Shown here: positions 12,840 to 20,942 of the stretch, one piece after another | Layout of the letters: each line of letters begins with the position of its first letter | Numbering within the stretch: position 1 is the stretch's first letter | Origin: Tistlia consotensis USBA 355 | GTDB lineage: Bacteria; Pseudomonadota; Alphaproteobacteria; Kiloniellales; DSM-21159 | Length of the DNA: 56,527 nt | Reading direction: 5' to 3' | NCBI RefSeq assembly: GCF_900177295.1 | Contig: NZ_FWZX01000040.1 | Span: forward strand, 1 to 56,527 | Notes under the pieces: model-generated | Told to the model about the DNA's origin: nothing | Seen by the model: only the letters and a program-made list of their open reading frames with translations | Database searches by the model: none | Position numbers and translations under genes: made by a program

Positions 12840-13790
12840 ATGGATCAGGCGCACTACGGCTTCCTGCTGTTCGACGGCTTCAGCAACCTGGTGCTGGCCA
12901 ACGCGATCGAGCCCCTGCGCGCGGCCAACCAGCTGTCCGGCCGCCTGCTGTTCCGGCGCAGCCTGCTGACGCCCGACGGGGCGCCGGCGACCTCCTCGTC
13001 GGGCATCGCGGTCAATCCGGACCGGCCGCTCGCCGAGGCCGGTCCGCTCGACCTGCTGTTCGTCGTCGCCGGCTATGGGTTCCGCGAGCGCGCCGGCCCG
13101 GCAGCGCTCGCCGCGCTCGGCCGCGCCGCCCAGCGGTCGCAGCGCCTCGCCGGACTCGACACCGGCAGCTGGCTGCTCGCGGCGGCCGGCCTGCTCGACG
13201 GCCGGCGGGCGACGATCCACTGGCAGGAGCTCGAGGCCTTCGACGAAGCCTTCCCGACGGTCGAGGCGGTCGGCGAGCGCTACGCCATCGACGGCCGGGC
13301 GGTCACGGCGGGCGGCGCGACGGCCGTGCTCGACCTGATGCTGCGGCTGATCCGCGACCGCTGCGGCGAGGCGCTGACCTTCGACGTCATGAACCTCTTC
13401 ATCTACGACGCCGAGCACGCCGCCGACCGGCCGTTCCGCGGCGCGCGCAGCCGCCGCCTGGTCGAGCTGACGCCGCGCCTCGTCTCCGCCGTCGCGCTGA
13501 TGCGGCGCAACCTCGAGACGCCGCTGCCGCTGGCCGAGCTGGCCCGGCGCTGCGGGGCCTCCCCGCGCTCGCTGGCGCGCGCCTTCCAGCGCGAGTTCGG
13601 CCTGCCGCCGGGCCGCTACTACCAGTCCCTGCGCCTGCAGGCGGCCCGGCGCCTCGCCGAGGAGACCGACTTCGGCGCCGCGGAGATCGCCGTGCGCACC
13701 GGCTTCGCCTCGGGCGCCACCCTGTCGCGCGCCTTCTCCGGGCATTTCAAGGCGACGATCCGCTCGATCCGCCGGGCGCGCGGCACCTGA
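12840..13790 (+). CDS. GlxA/CdhR-like AraC-family transcriptional regulator
   Basis: 316 residues. The N-terminal DJ-1/PfpI-like domain (about 1-190, [20 protein letters not shown]) carries [20 protein letters not shown], in which the nucleophile-elbow Cys is replaced by Asp, as in regulatory rather than enzymatic members. A C-terminal AraC double HTH follows (about 215-310, [20 protein letters not shown] and [17 protein letters not shown]). It diverges from the BKACE gene with 106 bases between starts, the classic layout of a regulator and its target. No strong ribosome site is seen. The effector is unknown; glycine betaine or carnitine derivatives are guesses from family resemblance. Confidence 0.88.
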   Translation: MDQAHYGFLLFDGFSNLVLANAIEPLRAANQLSGRLLFRRSLLTPDGAPATSSSGIAVNPDRPLAEAGPLDLLFVVAGYGFRERAGPAALAALGRAAQRSQRLAGLDTGSWLLAAAGLLDGRRATIHWQELEAFDEAFPTVEAVGERYAIDGRAVTAGGATAVLDLMLRLIRDRCGEALTFDVMNLFIYDAEHAADRPFRGARSRRLVELTPRLVSAVALMRRNLETPLPLAELARRCGASPRSLARAFQREFGLPPGRYYQSLRLQAARRLAEETDFGAAEIAVRTGFASGATLSRAFSGHFKATIRSIRRARGT

Positions 13791-13972
13791 TCCACCCGCC
13801 CGGTGGCGGTCTCCAGCAGCCGTCACAAGATCACGGCGCCCGCTGTTCGCCCGAGCTTGGTCATCGAATGCTCACAACCGCAGCTCAAACAGGGATGCTT
13901 TGACTCCCGACCAAAAACGGGAGCGCCCCCGACGCCCTGCTCACCAGGCGAGAGAAAGAGACGGTTCGAGCC

Positions 13973-15124
13973 ATGCCCTCTGATACTGCCGAGCTGTCGC
14001 GGCCGGCGGACGGTCCCGGTCCGTCGCCCGGGGTCAGCCTGCATCTGCTCGACGACGGTGCCGTGCTGTTCGACGCCGCGAGCCGTCAGCTGTTCGGCCT
14101 GAACACCGCGGCTGCCTACATCTGGTGCTGCCTGGAAGAGCGGCTCGCCGCGGCCGAGATCGCGCGGCGGCTCCAGCAGGCCTTCGGGTTCCGGGCGAGC
14201 GAGGCCGACGCCCACGTCGCAGCGATGCTGCGGCGATGGCAGGCGCTCGGGCTGGCGCTGCCCGCGGCCGAGCCGCTGCGGGCCGCCGCGGCCGGCCGGC
14301 CGCGCCGCCGCTACCGCCTGCTCGACACCGCCTTCGAGCTCGCCGCCGTGCCGGCCGGGTTCGAGACGGCCCTCGCGGACCTGCTGGGGCCGCTGGCCGC
14401 CGGCCCGGCCGGGCCGGAGGCCCTGGCCGTCGAGCTGCGCGAGACGGCGACGGGATACGCGCTCGCTGCCGAGGGGCGCGTCGTGCTCGCCTGCGGGGAG
14501 CGCTGCGAGGTCGTGCCGATGGTCAAGGGCGGCCTCGTCCAGCTCGCGCTGGAGCGCTGCGCCGGGATCTCGGCGCTGCACGCGGCCGGCCTCGGTGCCG
14601 GCGGGCGGGCCCTGCTGCTGCCGGGGCTTTCGGGCAGCGGCAAGAGCACTCTGACGGCGGCCCTGCTGGCGGCCGGCATGACGCTGCTCGGCGACGACAC
14701 CCTCGTGCTGTCGGAAGCCGGGCGGGCGCGCCCGCTGCCCTTCGCCCTCTGCCTCAAGCCAGGCGCCTGGAGGCTGCTCGCCGATCGCTTCCCCGGCCTC
14801 GCGGCCTTGCCGGTGCATCGCCGGCCGGACGGCAAGCGGGTCCGCTTCCTGCCGCCCCCGGCGCCGCCGGGGCCGCGCGCCGGCCTGCCGGTCGGCTGGA
14901 TCGTCTTCCCGCGCCGGGTCGAGGTGGGAGAGGCGGCGCTGCTGCCGCTGTCGCGCGCCGAGGCGCTCGCGCGCCTGCTCGGCGAGAGCTACTCCCTGGG
15001 CGACGGCCTCGACGCGCGCAAGGTGGAGCGGCTGGTCGGGTGGATCGCGGCGGTGCCCTGCTTCGAGCTACGCCTCGCCGGGCTCGACGACGCCGTCGCC
15101 CGCCTGCTCGAGCTGACGTCATGA
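13973..15124 (+). CDS. Fused PqqD-like chaperone / HPr kinase-like protein
   Basis: 383 residues. Residues about 15-100 resemble PqqD (LFDAASRQLFGLNTAAAYIW, then EIARRLQQAFG), the fold that binds leader peptides in modified-peptide pathways. The second half resembles the HPr kinase core: ISALHAAGL, Walker A LLLPGLSGSGKSTLTAALLA, and LLGDDTLVLSE. Cassettes of separate PqqD-like and HprK-related proteins with a nucleotidyltransferase are known in proteobacteria without a settled function; here the first two are one polypeptide. No PTS HPr protein is near, so classical HprK function is unlikely. The TGA overlaps the ATG of the next gene (ATGA), showing translational coupling. Confidence 0.85.
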   Translation: MPSDTAELSRPADGPGPSPGVSLHLLDDGAVLFDAASRQLFGLNTAAAYIWCCLEERLAAAEIARRLQQAFGFRASEADAHVAAMLRRWQALGLALPAAEPLRAAAAGRPRRRYRLLDTAFELAAVPAGFETALADLLGPLAAGPAGPEALAVELRETATGYALAAEGRVVLACGERCEVVPMVKGGLVQLALERCAGISALHAAGLGAGGRALLLPGLSGSGKSTLTAALLAAGMTLLGDDTLVLSEAGRARPLPFALCLKPGAWRLLADRFPGLAALPVHRRPDGKRVRFLPPPAPPGPRAGLPVGWIVFPRRVEVGEAALLPLSRAEALARLLGESYSLGDGLDARKVERLVGWIAAVPCFELRLAGLDDAVARLLELTS

Positions 15125-16239
15125 TCCGCATCCACTCGCGCGAGGCCCTGCAGACCGTCGCCGAGGCGCTGCGGCCCGATGCCGGCGGCGCCGAGGCGTC
15201 GGCCCGCCGGAGCGGAGCGGTCGACTGGCTGGGCGTGTCCGCCCTGGCCAACGACCACTACCTGGGGCCGGCGCTGCATGCCGCGCTGGCGCAGGCCGGC
15301 CGGCTGGGCGAGCTGCCCGACGACCTGCGTGCCTACCTGGCGCTGCTGCACGACTGCAACGGCGCGCGCAACCGCCGCCTGCGCGGCCAGGCCGAGACGC
15401 TGGTGCGCGCCTTCGACGAGGCCGGCGTCACGCCGCTGCTGCTCAAGGGCGGCGTCGCGCTGTTCGCCGGCGACTATCCCGATGCGGCCGCGCGGATGAT
15501 CCGGGATCTCGACGTGATGGTGCCGGCCCGGCGGCTGAACGACGCGCTTGCCGCCCTGCAGGCGCTGGGCTACCGGGCGGTCTCCCGCTATCCGCAGGGG
15601 CACCACGCCTACGGCGACTTCGCACAGCCGGGGCAGCCGGCCGCCGTCGACCTGCACATCGAGCCGATCGACGCGGCCTATCTGCTGCCGGCGTCGGCCC
15701 TGTGGCGCGACGCCGGCGCGCTCGGGCTGCCCGAGGGCGCCTGCCTCGTGCCCTCGCCGACCCACCGGCTGCTGCACAACCTGCTGCACGCCCAGATCCA
15801 CCATCGGGGCAACTACTATCGCGGCGTGATCGAGCTTCGGCAGCTCTACGACTTCACCGTCCTGGCCCGCCGGCACGGTCCGGCGATCGACTGGGACTTC
15901 ATCGACCGCCACCTGACGGAGCATCAGCTCGACACGCCGCTGCAGTCCTACGTGCTGGCGGCCGGACGGCTCTTCGACCTGCCCTGGCCGCTGCCGAGCG
16001 CGCCCGGCCGGGCCGCCCGCCGGGAGGCCGGGCGCTGCCTGCTGCAGCTGCGCCTGCCGCTGCTGGCCATGCTCGGGCTGCCGCTGGCGAACCTGTGGGG
16101 GGCCTTCGCGCGCTACCGGATGGAGGGGCTCTACGCAGAGCGCGGCACGCTGCTCGACCGCCGGCTCCATCACGCCGCGCAGTTCCTCGGCAAGAGCACG
16201 CTGCGTGGCGTCGTCGACCGGCTGTTCAAGGTGCAGTGA
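15121..16239 (+). CDS. Nucleotidyltransferase family protein (NTP_transf_5 type)
   Basis: 372 residues, overlapping the previous stop by four bases. The centre reads VTPLLLKGGVALFAGDYPD and MIRDLDVMVPARRL, which is the GG plus D-x-D metal-binding pattern of the DNA polymerase beta-type nucleotidyltransferase superfamily. AAVDLHIEPID may give the third acidic residue. The C-terminal half is helical (HNLLHAQIHHRGNYYRGVIE). Related genes lie beside HprK-like and PqqD-like genes in uncharacterised and surface-polymer loci. The product could nucleotidylate a peptide, protein or sugar; no substrate can be assigned. It is the last gene of the two-gene operon and converges with the secreted-protein gene at 16273. 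Confidence 0.82.
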   Translation: MIRIHSREALQTVAEALRPDAGGAEASARRSGAVDWLGVSALANDHYLGPALHAALAQAGRLGELPDDLRAYLALLHDCNGARNRRLRGQAETLVRAFDEAGVTPLLLKGGVALFAGDYPDAAARMIRDLDVMVPARRLNDALAALQALGYRAVSRYPQGHHAYGDFAQPGQPAAVDLHIEPIDAAYLLPASALWRDAGALGLPEGACLVPSPTHRLLHNLLHAQIHHRGNYYRGVIELRQLYDFTVLARRHGPAIDWDFIDRHLTEHQLDTPLQSYVLAAGRLFDLPWPLPSAPGRAARREAGRCLLQLRLPLLAMLGLPLANLWGAFARYRMEGLYAERGTLLDRRLHHAAQFLGKSTLRGVVDRLFKVQ

Positions 16240-16272
16240 CGGGCCTCGGCCGGCGGCGGCGGTCGGGGCTGC

Positions 16273-16791
16273 TCATTCGGCGGGCGGGCAGGCGGCGCGT
16301 GCCGCCTCTTCCGGGATGGCGGGCCGCCGTTCCGCCGGCCCGCGGTCGGCAAAGGAAGCGCGGGTCAGGCGCCTGGCCGGGAAGCCGGCGGTCGCACGGA
16401 CCACGACCAGGACGTTGCCGTCGGCGAGGATCGCCAGGTCGGCCGTGCCCGCTCCGCTCGCCGCGCCTTTGGGCACGTCGGCCCAGCTGCCGCGCAGGCA
16501 GGCCTTGCCGATCCGGCCCGCGAAGACCTGGGACCAGGCGGGACGGGTGTCGTCGGCCTCGAGGGCGTCCGGGCGCGGCACCCGGTCGGCCGATTCGCCG
16601 TACCAGTAGAGCAGGCCCGCGGTCTGGCTGAGGTAGTAGGTGCCCCGGTCGTCGCCGGCCCAGGTGCCCGACAGGGCCGACGCGGCGCGGGCCGGCGATC
16701 CGCTCGCCGCGACGAGCAGGGCAGCGCCGACGAAGCCGCCGATCCCGGCCGTCGCTCGGATCATTGCCGTCGCTCGCGCCTTGCCGACCAT
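16273..16791 (-). CDS. Secreted protein of unknown function
   Basis: 172 residues. The ATG at 16791 has GAGG 6 bases upstream; an alternative ATG at 16764 would shorten the signal peptide. The N-terminus is a Sec signal (IGGFVGAALLVAASG, cleavage near ARA-A). The mature protein has SALSGTWAGDDRGTYYLSQT and a second SWADVPKG segment, a small beta-strand pattern ending in LAILADGNVLVVVRA, somewhat like lipocalin-type or other small beta-sheet proteins. I do not recognise a family. It lies between the nucleotidyltransferase (convergent) and the small Tat protein (same strand, about 120 bases upstream), so it may belong to the same module. Confidence 0.72.
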   Translation of the reverse strand: MVGKARATAMIRATAGIGGFVGAALLVAASGSPARAASALSGTWAGDDRGTYYLSQTAGLLYWYGESADRVPRPDALEADDTRPAWSQVFAGRIGKACLRGSWADVPKGAASGAGTADLAILADGNVLVVVRATAGFPARRLTRASFADRGPAERRPAIPEEAARAACPPAE

Positions 16792-16911
16792 GACAACCTC
16801 GTCGCCTCGCCCGCGTCAGGACCGGCGGAGACTCTGCGCCGCAACGGCGGCGCGGGCAACGCGCGCGGGCCCGGCGCGGCCCGCGAGCCGGCGCCGGGCC
16901 CGGTCGTGCGG

Positions 16912-17217
16912 TCAGCGGATGCGGTCGTCCCGCTTCTCGTGGGCGTTGCCGGAGTGGCTGAATCCGGAGTGGCCCGGCGTGCCGTCGAAGCCGCCGTTGC
17001 CGAAGCCGTTGTCGCCGTGCTCCTCGCCGCTGTGGCCGTCGCCGCCGCCGTAGCCGCCTGACTGGGCGAAGACGGGGCTGCGGCCGGCGTCCGCGAGCAA
17101 CAGCGCCATGGCCGGCGGGGTTGCCGCCGCGAAGCGGCCACAGGACGCCAGGAATCGGCGGCGGGCCTCGACGGTCGAGTCGACGGCCGGGTCGGTCTTG
17201 CTCGGATCGGAAGTCAT
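16912..17217 (-). CDS. Small Tat-exported Gly/His-rich protein, candidate partner of the PqqD-HprK cassette
   Basis: 101 residues from the ATG at 17217, with GAGGAG 7 bases upstream. Residues 18-50 form a twin-arginine-type signal: EARRRFLASCGRFAAATPPA then a hydrophobic run and a likely cleavage after FAQ. The mature 50 residues are low complexity, rich in Gly, His, Asp and Ser (GGYGGGDGHSGEEHGDNG), and end in charged EKRDDRIR. This could bind metal or be a substrate for modification. It has no enzyme motif. A kinase-PqqD fusion and a nucleotidyltransferase lie within 1 kb, so it may be the modified peptide of that system. This link is inference. Confidence 0.75.
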   Translation of the reverse strand: MTSDPSKTDPAVDSTVEARRRFLASCGRFAAATPPAMALLLADAGRSPVFAQSGGYGGGDGHSGEEHGDNGFGNGGFDGTPGHSGFSHSGNAHEKRDDRIR

Positions 17218-17617
17218 GAATCGCTCCTCGTACCTGATCGGCTCGCGGCTCCCGCAGGAAGACGGAAGGCGAGCCGATCCAGGCTCCACGAGCGGAGCGG
17301 CGCTGGGAAGTGACCGAGCCGTGGCCGGCGTGTCAGGCTGTGACAAGGCCGTGACCGGCCTGTGGCCGGCGCGGCGATGGGCCGGAACGGATGCCCGCCT
17401 GACGCTCCGTCCCCTCGTCGACAAAATCCGGCGGTCGGTCTCGTTCTTGGGCGCGGGGCACGACCGCCGGAAGTGGTCCACAGGGAGATCCCGCTGCCTG
17501 CGCCGCCGCCGTCCCGGGTAAGGCAAGGTATCTGGACGGCGACGACGGGGTAAGGCGGGCAGCGGCACTGGCGTCCCGATCGCGAAGCCGCAGCTTCGCG
17601 CCAACGGCACGCAGCTC
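17218..17617. other. 400-bp gap between the Tat protein gene and nrdB
   Basis: The right side is the 3' end of nrdB and the left side the start of the small Tat protein gene, so the promoter of the latter should lie here. The sequence has short GC repeats (GTGACAAGGCCGTGACCGG near 17340). No reading frame has a convincing ribosome site. I see no gene or RNA. Confidence 0.55.
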
Positions 17618-18577
17618 TCAGTCGAAGGCCTCCTCCCAGCTGCCGCGGGTGGCGGCCTTCGAGTACTCGGTCGCCCTGTTCTCGAAGAAGTTCGTGTGCT
17701 CCATGCCGTTCAGCATGGCGTCGAGCCAGGGCAGGGGATTCTCCTGACTGCCGTAGAGCGGCTGCAGGCCCAGCTGGGCGAGCCGCCGGTCGGCGATGTA
17801 GCGCAGGTAGGCCTTGACCTCGGCCGCCGTCAGCCCCTCGACGCCGCCGAGCTCGAAGGCGAGGTCGATGAAGGCGTCCTCGTGGGTGACGATGGTCTCG
17901 CAGGCCTTGTAGAGCCGATGCCGGAGAGCATCGTTCCAGATCTCCGGGTTCTCCTCGCAGAAGGTGCGGAACAGGCGGATGATCGACTGGGTGTGCAGCG
18001 ACTCGTCGCGCACCGACCAGCTGACGATCTGGCCCATGCCCTTCATCTTGTTGTGGCGCGGGAAGTTCAGCAGGATCGCGAAGGATCCGAACAGCTGCAG
18101 CCCTTCGGTGAAGGCGCCGAACACCGCCAGTGTGGTCGCGATGTCCTGCTTGGTCTCGACCCCGAAGGCCTGCATGTAGTCGTACTTGTCCTTCATCTCC
18201 TTGTAGTGGAGGAAGGCCGAGTACTCGCTCTCCGGCATGCCGATGGTGTCGAGCAGGTGGCTGTAGGCGGCGATGTGGATCGTCTCCATGTTGGAGAAGG
18301 CCGCCAGCATCATCTGGACTTCGGTCGGTTTGAACACGCGCGAGTAGTGGCGCATGTAGCAGTTGTTCACCTCGACGTCCGACTGGGTGAAGAAGCGGAA
18401 GATCTGGGTCAGCAGGTTGCGCTCGGACTCGCTCAGCTTGCGGTTCCAGTCGCGCACGTCCTCGGCCAGTGGCACCTCCTCGGGCAGCCAGTGCACGCGC
18501 TGCTGGATCAGCCAGGCGTCGTAGGCCCAGGGGTAGCGGAAGGGCTTGTAGATCGGATCGGCGTCGAGCAGGGACAT
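17618..18577 (-). CDS. nrdB: Ribonucleotide reductase class Ia, small subunit
   Basis: 319 residues. The di-iron/radical machinery is complete: an acidic ligand in FFTQSDVEVNN, E and H in SNMETIHIAAYSHLL with the radical Tyr four residues after the His, a Glu in AFTEGLQLFGSFA, and the E-x-x-H pair in VRDESLHTQSIIRLF. The C-terminal tail (ATRGSWEEAFD) should dock on the large subunit. With NrdA it converts ribonucleoside diphosphates to deoxy forms in the cytoplasm. The start at 18577 lies 119 bases downstream of nrdA on the same strand, so one transcript is likely, driven from the promoter near 20740. Confidence 0.97.
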   Translation of the reverse strand: MSLLDADPIYKPFRYPWAYDAWLIQQRVHWLPEEVPLAEDVRDWNRKLSESERNLLTQIFRFFTQSDVEVNNCYMRHYSRVFKPTEVQMMLAAFSNMETIHIAAYSHLLDTIGMPESEYSAFLHYKEMKDKYDYMQAFGVETKQDIATTLAVFGAFTEGLQLFGSFAILLNFPRHNKMKGMGQIVSWSVRDESLHTQSIIRLFRTFCEENPEIWNDALRHRLYKACETIVTHEDAFIDLAFELGGVEGLTAAEVKAYLRYIADRRLAQLGLQPLYGSQENPLPWLDAMLNGMEHTNFFENRATEYSKAATRGSWEEAFD

Positions 18578-18696
18578 CGAGTCTTCCGCGTCTCTTTCTG
18601 CGGACGGGCCTGCCCGTCCTTCCGGTGTTGGTCCGGCCCGGCGGGCGCCTGCCCCTGGCAGAGCGGGCCCCGCCGGGCCGGTGGTGGCCTGCCCGC

Positions 18697-20700
18697 CTAC
18701 TGGCAGGCCAGGCATTCCTCGTAGTCGACCTGGGCCGGCGCCGGACGGTCGGCGCCGTTGACCCGGCCGCGCAGCGGCAGCGCGCTGCCTTCCGCCGCGG
18801 CCAGGGCAGCGGCGTGGCTGTGCGCCGATTCGGCGCGCTGCAGCGAGCGGGAGCGGCAGTAGTAGAGCGACTTCACGCCGCGCTTCCAGGCCATCAGGTG
18901 CAGCTGGTGCAGGTCGCGCTTGTGGACGTCGGCCGGCAGGAAGAGGTTCAGCGACTGGGCCTGGCAGACGAAGGGCGCGCGGTCGCCGGCATGCTCGATC
19001 AGCCAGCGCTGGTCGAGCTCGAAGGCGGTCTTGAAGACGTCCTTCTCGTCGTCGGTCAGGAAGTCGAGGTGCTGCACCGAGCCCTCGGCGGTGGTGATCG
19101 AGGTCCAGGTCGCGGCGTCGTTGCGGCCCTTCGATTCCAGCAGGCGCTCCAGGTAGGGGTTGCGCACCGCGAAGGAGCCGGACAGCGTCTTGTGGGTGTA
19201 GGCGTTGCCGGCGTTCGGCTCGATGCCCGGCGAGGCGCCGCCGCAGATGATCGAGATCGAGGCGGTCGGCGCGATCGCCATCTTGTTCGAGAAGCGCTCC
19301 TGGAAGCCGTGCTCGGCGGCGTCGGGGCAGGCGCCGCGCTCGGCGGCCAGCTTGCGGCTGGCGGCGTCGGCCTCGCCGCGGATCTTCCTGAAGACGCGCA
19401 GGTTGAACGACTTCGCCAGCGCCGACTCCCAGGGAATGCCGTTCTTCTGCAGGTAGGAGTGGAAGCCCATGACGCCGAGCCCGACCGAGCGCTCGCGCTG
19501 GGCCGAGTAGCGCGCGCGCTCGAAGCCGGGGATGCCCTCGGTGCGGCGGATGAAGTCCGACAGCACGTTGTCGAGGAAGCGCATGACGTCCTCGACGAAG
19601 CCCTCGGCGTCCTGCCACTCGTCGTAGGTCTCGAGGTTGAGCGACGAGAGGCAGCAGACGGCGGTGCGCTGGTTGCCCAGGTGGTCGAGCCCCGTCGGCA
19701 GCGTGATCTCGCTGCACAGGTTCGACATCTTGACCTCGAGGCCGGACAGCTTGTGGTGCTCCGGCATCGCCTTGTTCACGTGGTCGGAATAGATCAGGTA
19801 GGGCTCGCCGGTCTCGATCCGCGCGGTCAGGATGCGGATCCACAGCGCGCGCGCCGAGATCTTCTTGACCACCGACTTGTCCTTCGGGCTGCGCAGCGCC
19901 CACTCGCCGTCCTCGGTGACGGCGCGCATGAAGGCGTCGGGCACCGTGATGCCGTGGTGCAGGTTCTGCGCCTTGCGGTTCGGGTCGCCGCCGGTCGGCC
20001 GGCGGATCTCGACGAACTCCTCGATCTCCGGATGGTCGATCGGCAGGTAGACGGCGGCCGAGCCGCGGCGCAGCGAGCCCTGGCTGATCGCCAGGGTCAG
20101 GGAGTCCATGACCCGCACGAAGGGCACGATGCCGCTGGTCTTGCCGTTCTGGCCGACCTTCTCGCCGATCGAGCGCAGGTTGCCCCAGTAGCTGCCGATG
20201 CCGCCGCCGCGCGCCGCCAGCCAGACGTTCTCGGTCCAGAGGCCGACGATCGATTCCAGGTTGTCGTTGGCCTCGTTGAGGAAGCAGGAGATCGGCAGGC
20301 CGCGCTGCTTGTCCTCGTCCAGGCCGCCGTTCGACAGCACCGGCGTCGCCGGCATGAACCAGAGCTTCGAGATGTAGTCGTAGAGCCGCTGGGCGTGGGC
20401 GGAATCGTCGGCGAAGCCGGCGGCGACGCGGGCGAAGAGGTCCTGGTAGGACTCGCCGGGCATCAGATAGCGGTCGTCCAGCGTCTGCTTGCCGAAGTCG
20501 GTCAGCCGGGCGTCGCGCGAGCGGTCGATGAAGACCGAGATGCCGCGCTCGTTCTGGAAGTGGTCGGCGACCTGGCCGTTGAACAGGCTCGGCTCTTCGA
20601 GTGCGTGGCGCGACTTGTCGACAGACTTGTCCACCGCCTGGTCGGCCTGGTCCTGGGCCGCCGAGTCGCGCGTCGCGCCGAGAAAGCCGGATCCGTCCAT
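18697..20700 (-). CDS. nrdA: Ribonucleotide reductase class Ia, large (catalytic) subunit
   Basis: 667 residues. Active-site motifs are present: first redox Cys in GLPISCFLNEA, the N-x-C-x-E motif in SNLCSEITLPTG, second redox Cys in AVCCLSSLNLE, the substrate-binding loop MAIAPTASISII, the radical-relay Tyr pair in SLYYCRSRS and a C-terminal CxxC (EECLACQ) for thioredoxin. The N-terminus is short and lacks a recognisable ATP-cone, so the usual dATP overall-activity switch may be absent; this is worth noting but seen in other short NrdA proteins. Its upstream region holds a consensus DnaA box and possible NrdR boxes. Confidence 0.97.
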   Translation of the reverse strand: MDGSGFLGATRDSAAQDQADQAVDKSVDKSRHALEEPSLFNGQVADHFQNERGISVFIDRSRDARLTDFGKQTLDDRYLMPGESYQDLFARVAAGFADDSAHAQRLYDYISKLWFMPATPVLSNGGLDEDKQRGLPISCFLNEANDNLESIVGLWTENVWLAARGGGIGSYWGNLRSIGEKVGQNGKTSGIVPFVRVMDSLTLAISQGSLRRGSAAVYLPIDHPEIEEFVEIRRPTGGDPNRKAQNLHHGITVPDAFMRAVTEDGEWALRSPKDKSVVKKISARALWIRILTARIETGEPYLIYSDHVNKAMPEHHKLSGLEVKMSNLCSEITLPTGLDHLGNQRTAVCCLSSLNLETYDEWQDAEGFVEDVMRFLDNVLSDFIRRTEGIPGFERARYSAQRERSVGLGVMGFHSYLQKNGIPWESALAKSFNLRVFRKIRGEADAASRKLAAERGACPDAAEHGFQERFSNKMAIAPTASISIICGGASPGIEPNAGNAYTHKTLSGSFAVRNPYLERLLESKGRNDAATWTSITTAEGSVQHLDFLTDDEKDVFKTAFELDQRWLIEHAGDRAPFVCQAQSLNLFLPADVHKRDLHQLHLMAWKRGVKSLYYCRSRSLQRAESAHSHAAALAAAEGSALPLRGRVNGADRPAPAQVDYEECLACQ

Positions 20701-20711
20701 GCTTGCCCCCG

Positions 20712-20745
20712 TTTTCCACCCTTTTCGGGCGCCGTGTTATCCACA
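20712..20745. promoter_or_regulatory. DnaA boxes upstream of nrdA
   Basis: TTATCCACA at 20737-20745 is a perfect DnaA box, about 37 bases before the nrdA start. TTTTCCACC at 20712-20720 is a second imperfect box in the same orientation, 25 bases away. DnaA control of nrdAB is known in E. coli, so a link of dNTP synthesis to replication initiation is plausible here. Confidence 0.6.
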
Positions 20746-20748
20746 AGA

Positions 20749-20795
20749 GACCCAGATATGGGGCCGCCGCACTGAGCCGACACAATATGCAGGAG
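20749..20795. promoter_or_regulatory. Possible pair of NrdR boxes
   Basis: ACACAATATGCAGGAG (20780-20795) matches the palindromic NrdR consensus ACACWATATATWGTGT at 11 of 16 positions. A weaker match, centred on AGATATGG, covers 20749-20764. Their centres are 31 bases apart, the spacing expected for paired NrdR boxes. The second box is poor, so this is tentative. Confidence 0.4.
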
Positions 20796-20942
20796 GTTAC
20801 GGCTTCGTGTCAGCTAGAACATACAGAGAACAGCGATTAAGGCAACCGCGGGCCTGTCGCAACGTCGCTCGCAGGGACTCCGGGCCACCGGTTCCGGTCC
20901 GGCCCCCTTGACGGCACGCGCCGGGCCGTGGGCAATGGCGGC

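Noticed and set aside
13803-13972. Possible small precursor peptide just upstream of the PqqD-HprK fusion
   Set aside because: The frames there lack a ribosome site and have no leader-like pattern; an 11-codon ATG frame near 13868 is too short to support.
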